Assembly: GCA_934230115.1 (NCBI GenBank)
Contig: CAKQEI010000038.1
Coordinates: 1-24,559 of the forward strand
Direction: 5' to 3'
Source of the DNA: an uncultured Prevotella sp.
GTDB lineage: Bacteria; Bacteroidota; Bacteroidia; Bacteroidales; Bacteroidaceae
DNA length: 24,559 nt
A program made the position numbers and the translations under genes. Below, piece by piece: positions 22,289-24,559 of this stretch. Positions within the stretch are counted from its first letter, which is position 1, and every line of letters begins with the position of its first letter. Below the pieces are notes generated by a model that ran no database searches, was not told where the DNA came from, and worked only from the letters and a program-made list of their open reading frames with translations.

Positions 22289-22963
22289 TCAGTCCTCGCT
22301 GAATTTAAGTTCCAATTGCCCGTCACCTAAAAGGTTGTAGCTCATGCGGTGGTAGGGCGAAGTGCCGTGCTGCCGTATGCCCTCACGATGGGCTTTGGTG
22401 GGATATCCCTTATTTTTCTGCCAGTCGTAATAAGGATATTCCTCGGCAAGCTTGTCCATATACTCGTCGCGGAATGTCTTGGCAAGAATGCTTGCGGCGG
22501 CTATAGCCTGATATTTGCCGTCTCCCTTGACGATAGTGGTATATGGAAGGTCGCGGTAAGGCGTAAACCTATTGCCGTCAACAATGACAGCCTCAGGACG
22601 AACAGTCAGTTGGTCAAGGGCACGGTGCATGGCAAGGAAACTCGCCTTAAGGATATTTATCTTGTCTATCTCCTCGGGAGTGACCACGCCCACAGCCCAT
22701 GCCACAGCATCGCGCACTATCTGGTCGCGCAATTCCTTGCGCTTCTTCTCCGTGAGTTTCTTGGAGTCGTTGAGCAAAGGATTGTCGTAGCCTCGTGGCA
22801 GGATTACGGCAGCCGCATACACGCTGCCAGCCAGACATCCGCGTCCAGCCTCGTCGCATCCCGCCTCCACAAGGTCGGCATAATAGTGGGGCAAGAGGTG
22901 CTTGCCCTCATTGGTCTTCTTCATCTCAATGTCGTTGTTATTACTAAACCCTAAAAGCTCCAC
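22289..22963 (-). CDS. rnhB: Ribonuclease HII
   Basis: It cleaves RNA in RNA-DNA hybrids and starts removal of single ribonucleotides from DNA. The 224-residue product has the signature AGCDEAGRGCLAG (34-46) with catalytic Asp-Glu, VIVDGN in the middle, and ASILAKTFRDEYM later, carrying the remaining acidic residues. The full-length start at 22963 lies 2 bp after the stop of the upstream lipoprotein gene, which suggests translational coupling. ATG 22924 (MKKTNEGKHLLP) is an alternative that would match the usual length of about 200-210 better. Probably co-transcribed with the lipoprotein gene. Confidence 0.94.
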   Translation of the reverse strand: MELLGFSNNNDIEMKKTNEGKHLLPHYYADLVEAGCDEAGRGCLAGSVYAAAVILPRGYDNPLLNDSKKLTEKKRKELRDQIVRDAVAWAVGVVTPEEIDKINILKASFLAMHRALDQLTVRPEAVIVDGNRFTPYRDLPYTTIVKGDGKYQAIAAASILAKTFRDEYMDKLAEEYPYYDWQKNKGYPTKAHREGIRQHGTSPYHRMSYNLLGDGQLELKFSED

Positions 22964-22965
22964 TC

Positions 22966-24144
22966 TTACAGCAAAGCCTTAATCTCTGCGTCGAGGTCCT
23001 TAATCTGTGCGTCGCGCTTCACAACGTTGCAGTTGCGGTCGAGCAGGAAGAATGTAGGTATCTGCTGCACGTTGTACAACTGCAATGGCAGCTGCGAGTT
23101 CTCGTCCACTCGGGTGCTTATCCAAGGCAGGGCAGAAGTCTGAGTCTTCCAGAAATGCTCGTCGGGGTCTACCGACACCTGGTATATCTCCAGTCCGGCA
23201 GCATGATACTTATTGTAAAGCTCGCGCAACATCATGATGCGCTGCATCGACTTCTCGTTGGCAAAGAGGTGGAAGTCGAGCAACACAACCTTGCCCACAA
23301 GCGACGACAAGCTGCGCTGCTCGCCCTTGTTGTCGGTAAGCGTGAAGTCGATAATGCCAGTTGTGCTCACCTTTGATGCGTCTATCGCCGATCCTGCCAT
23401 GCGGCTCTGAGCCAGACGCACATCCTTCATACCCTCAATGGCAATGTTGTGCAGGTTCTCGCCACGCTCCTCATTAGGATAGAAAGTGTCCCAACTTGTG
23501 GCCACGGCAGCAAACACCTTTACATCCTCCTCCGAAGCTCGGGGGTTGAATATAAGCACAGGCTGACCGCCTGCATATAGAGTCTGGAAGAGTGCGAAAT
23601 AGGATGACGCCTTCATAGGCTCCTTGAAGATGTATTGCGTCTTCACCATTTTCTTGTAGGCACCAACAACATTGTTGATACTGTCGTTCACGGCATCCAC
23701 ACCGAGTTGCTGGCTACGCGCAATCGTGTTAATCTGATTCTGCAGCTGCATCTGCATGAGTGTAAGCTCCTTTATGCGCGAGCAGTCGTCGGAGCCACTC
23801 ACCTCATACTGCGAAGCCATAGAAGGATACTTTGCCTTGACGCTTACTGTCTCGGTCGAGTCTATGGCAATGTTGATTATCTGTCCTGCTATGCGCAGGC
23901 GATAGAACTCAGGAGCTGTGGGAGCCTTGCCGTCGAACGAGAAGGAACCGTCAGCAGAAAGCTTCACCGAGTCAACAGCTACTGGACCATTAAGACTCAT
24001 ATTCTCAAAATAGAGAGTAGAGTCGGCTGCATTCTCGATAGCTCCGTCTACATGAAACTTGCGCTCATTGCAAGCTGTCATGCCTGCCATTGCCAAAGCA
24101 GCAATAGCAAAGCCAAAATGTTTCTTGATAAATCTGATATTCAT
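22966..24144 (-). CDS. Thioredoxin-fold lipoprotein lacking the catalytic cysteines
   Basis: 392 residues from ATG 24144; the frame is open to 24171, but the later start yields a clean signal peptide MNIRFIKKHFG..GMTAC with lipid Cys25 and follows an A-rich leader. Residues about 25-130 resemble the DUF4369 domain found ahead of TlpA/AhpC-like domains in Bacteroidota. Residues about 258-392 are TlpA-like: GKVVLLDF (284-291), then HLFANEKS where redox-active members have W-x-x-W-C-x-x-C, and the cis-Pro loop QQIPTFF (360-366) is kept. Only two other Cys occur (about 121 and 372), neither in an active-site context. It is therefore probably a binding or structural protein in the periplasm or outer membrane, not a disulfide reductase. 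It overlaps no gene but leads into rnhB. Confidence 0.88.
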   Translation of the reverse strand: MNIRFIKKHFGFAIAALAMAGMTACNERKFHVDGAIENAADSTLYFENMSLNGPVAVDSVKLSADGSFSFDGKAPTAPEFYRLRIAGQIINIAIDSTETVSVKAKYPSMASQYEVSGSDDCSRIKELTLMQMQLQNQINTIARSQQLGVDAVNDSINNVVGAYKKMVKTQYIFKEPMKASSYFALFQTLYAGGQPVLIFNPRASEEDVKVFAAVATSWDTFYPNEERGENLHNIAIEGMKDVRLAQSRMAGSAIDASKVSTTGIIDFTLTDNKGEQRSLSSLVGKVVLLDFHLFANEKSMQRIMMLRELYNKYHAAGLEIYQVSVDPDEHFWKTQTSALPWISTRVDENSQLPLQLYNVQQIPTFFLLDRNCNVVKRDAQIKDLDAEIKALL

Positions 24145-24175
24145 ATTGTTTTTTCTTTTTTCCGTTTTCAACTTG

Positions 24176-24183
24176 CAAACTTA
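24176..24183 (-). promoter_or_regulatory. -7 box for the thioredoxin-fold lipoprotein and rnhB
   Basis: Minus strand TAAGTTTG, an exact TAnnTTTG, 31 bp upstream of ATG 24144. This also supports 24144 over 24171 as start, since a start at 24171 would lie within the promoter's initiation zone. Confidence 0.5.
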
Positions 24184-24354
24184 CTCATTTTTATCCACAA
24201 ATCCGTGATTAAACAGAAAAAACATGGTTCATCATGTTTCTATAGCCATACAAACAGGCTCATCCCTTCCCGTCTACCAAGGATTACAACTTGTTAAATA
24301 TACACAACAGATTCGTTTTTTTCGAGATTTAGGGATTTTGATGACAAAATATTG

Positions 24355-24362
24355 TATCTTTG
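24355..24362 (+). promoter_or_regulatory. -7 box for the last ATPase gene
   Basis: TATCTTTG, an exact TAnnTTTG, 42 bp before ATG 24405. A TTTG at 24337-24340 is closer than usual (14 bp). Confidence 0.5.
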
Positions 24363-24404
24363 TGCTGTTTATTTAACACGCATTAATTTAACGGCTGTTA
24401 CATT

Positions 24405-24559
24405 ATGAAGTTTTATGATCGAAAAAAGGAGATAGAGATATTGCGCAGGAACTGGGAAAAATCGGCTAAGCATTCCCTTTTCACTGTGATGATAGGCAGA
24501 AGACGTATCGGAAAGACGCTTCTCTTGCTCAAGACGGAGCAAGAGCAGAAGATGCTGTA
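24405..24559 (+). CDS. N-terminus of an archaeal-type P-loop ATPase, cut by window end
   Basis: The first 51 residues are visible: MKFYDRKKEIEILRRNWEKS, then FTVMIGRRRIGKTLLLLK with Walker A GRRRIGKT at 31-38. The F-x-R-x-x-E-x-x-x-L start and the GRRRIGKT loop are typical of the ATPase family common in archaea and Bacteroidota (PF01637, often with DUF234 at the C-terminus). These proteins are distinct from, but behave genomically like, the AAA_14/DUF4143 ATPases such as the one at 20067. Function unsettled. It is divergent from the lipoprotein gene. Confidence 0.8.
   Translation, partial: MKFYDRKKEIEILRRNWEKSAKHSLFTVMIGRRRIGKTLLLLKTEQEQKML

Overview
The window looks like chromosomal DNA of a Bacteroidota bacterium, most likely Prevotella or a close relative in the Prevotellaceae. 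This is inferred from gene families I recognise (no search was run), from repeated TAnnTTTG promoter -7 boxes with a TTG/TTTG element about 19-21 bp upstream, from the near absence of Shine-Dalgarno sequences, and from short A/T heptad repeats between genes. No rRNA, tRNA, CRISPR array or transposase was found.

Layout. (1) 1-2160 is an unsettled region: the 3' part of a TPR/transmembrane/HTH regulator that has lost its 5' end, two small membrane-protein genes on the minus strand, and a short doubtful ORF with an 11-bp tandem repeat. (2) 2246-8242 is housekeeping: coaD and ybeY on minus; then on plus folP, a large heptad-repeat inverted repeat, the diadenylate cyclase gene dacA, a DbpA-like DEAD-box helicase, a family-2 glycosyltransferase and upp. 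(3) 8428-17424 holds a Na/Pi-cotransporter/PhoU fusion (minus), a TGS/uridine-kinase fusion, pckA with a long leader, a possible 56-residue membrane protein and an M16 metallopeptidase. (4) 17492-21137 is accessory again: a complete TPR lipoprotein/HTH regulator, a second near-identical copy of the small membrane-protein gene, an array of three evenly spaced palindromes, and an AAA/DUF4143 ATPase with a nonsense codon near its start. (5) 21193-24144 (minus) holds a HIT protein, greA, rnhB and a thioredoxin-fold lipoprotein without catalytic cysteines. The window ends inside another ATPase gene (plus).

Most interesting points: the small Cys-containing membrane-protein gene is present twice in inverted orientation about 18 kb apart (about 96% identical over about 310 bp), each time beside a TPR-TM-HTH regulator gene; three 15-bp palindromes repeat at exactly 33-bp intervals, the last lying against the promoter of a winged-helix ATPase; the greA leader carries a terminator-like hairpin downstream of a good promoter; pckA has a structured leader with a 14-codon upstream ORF; and folP and dacA are separated by a heptad-repeat cruciform. 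All regulatory roles are inferences from sequence.
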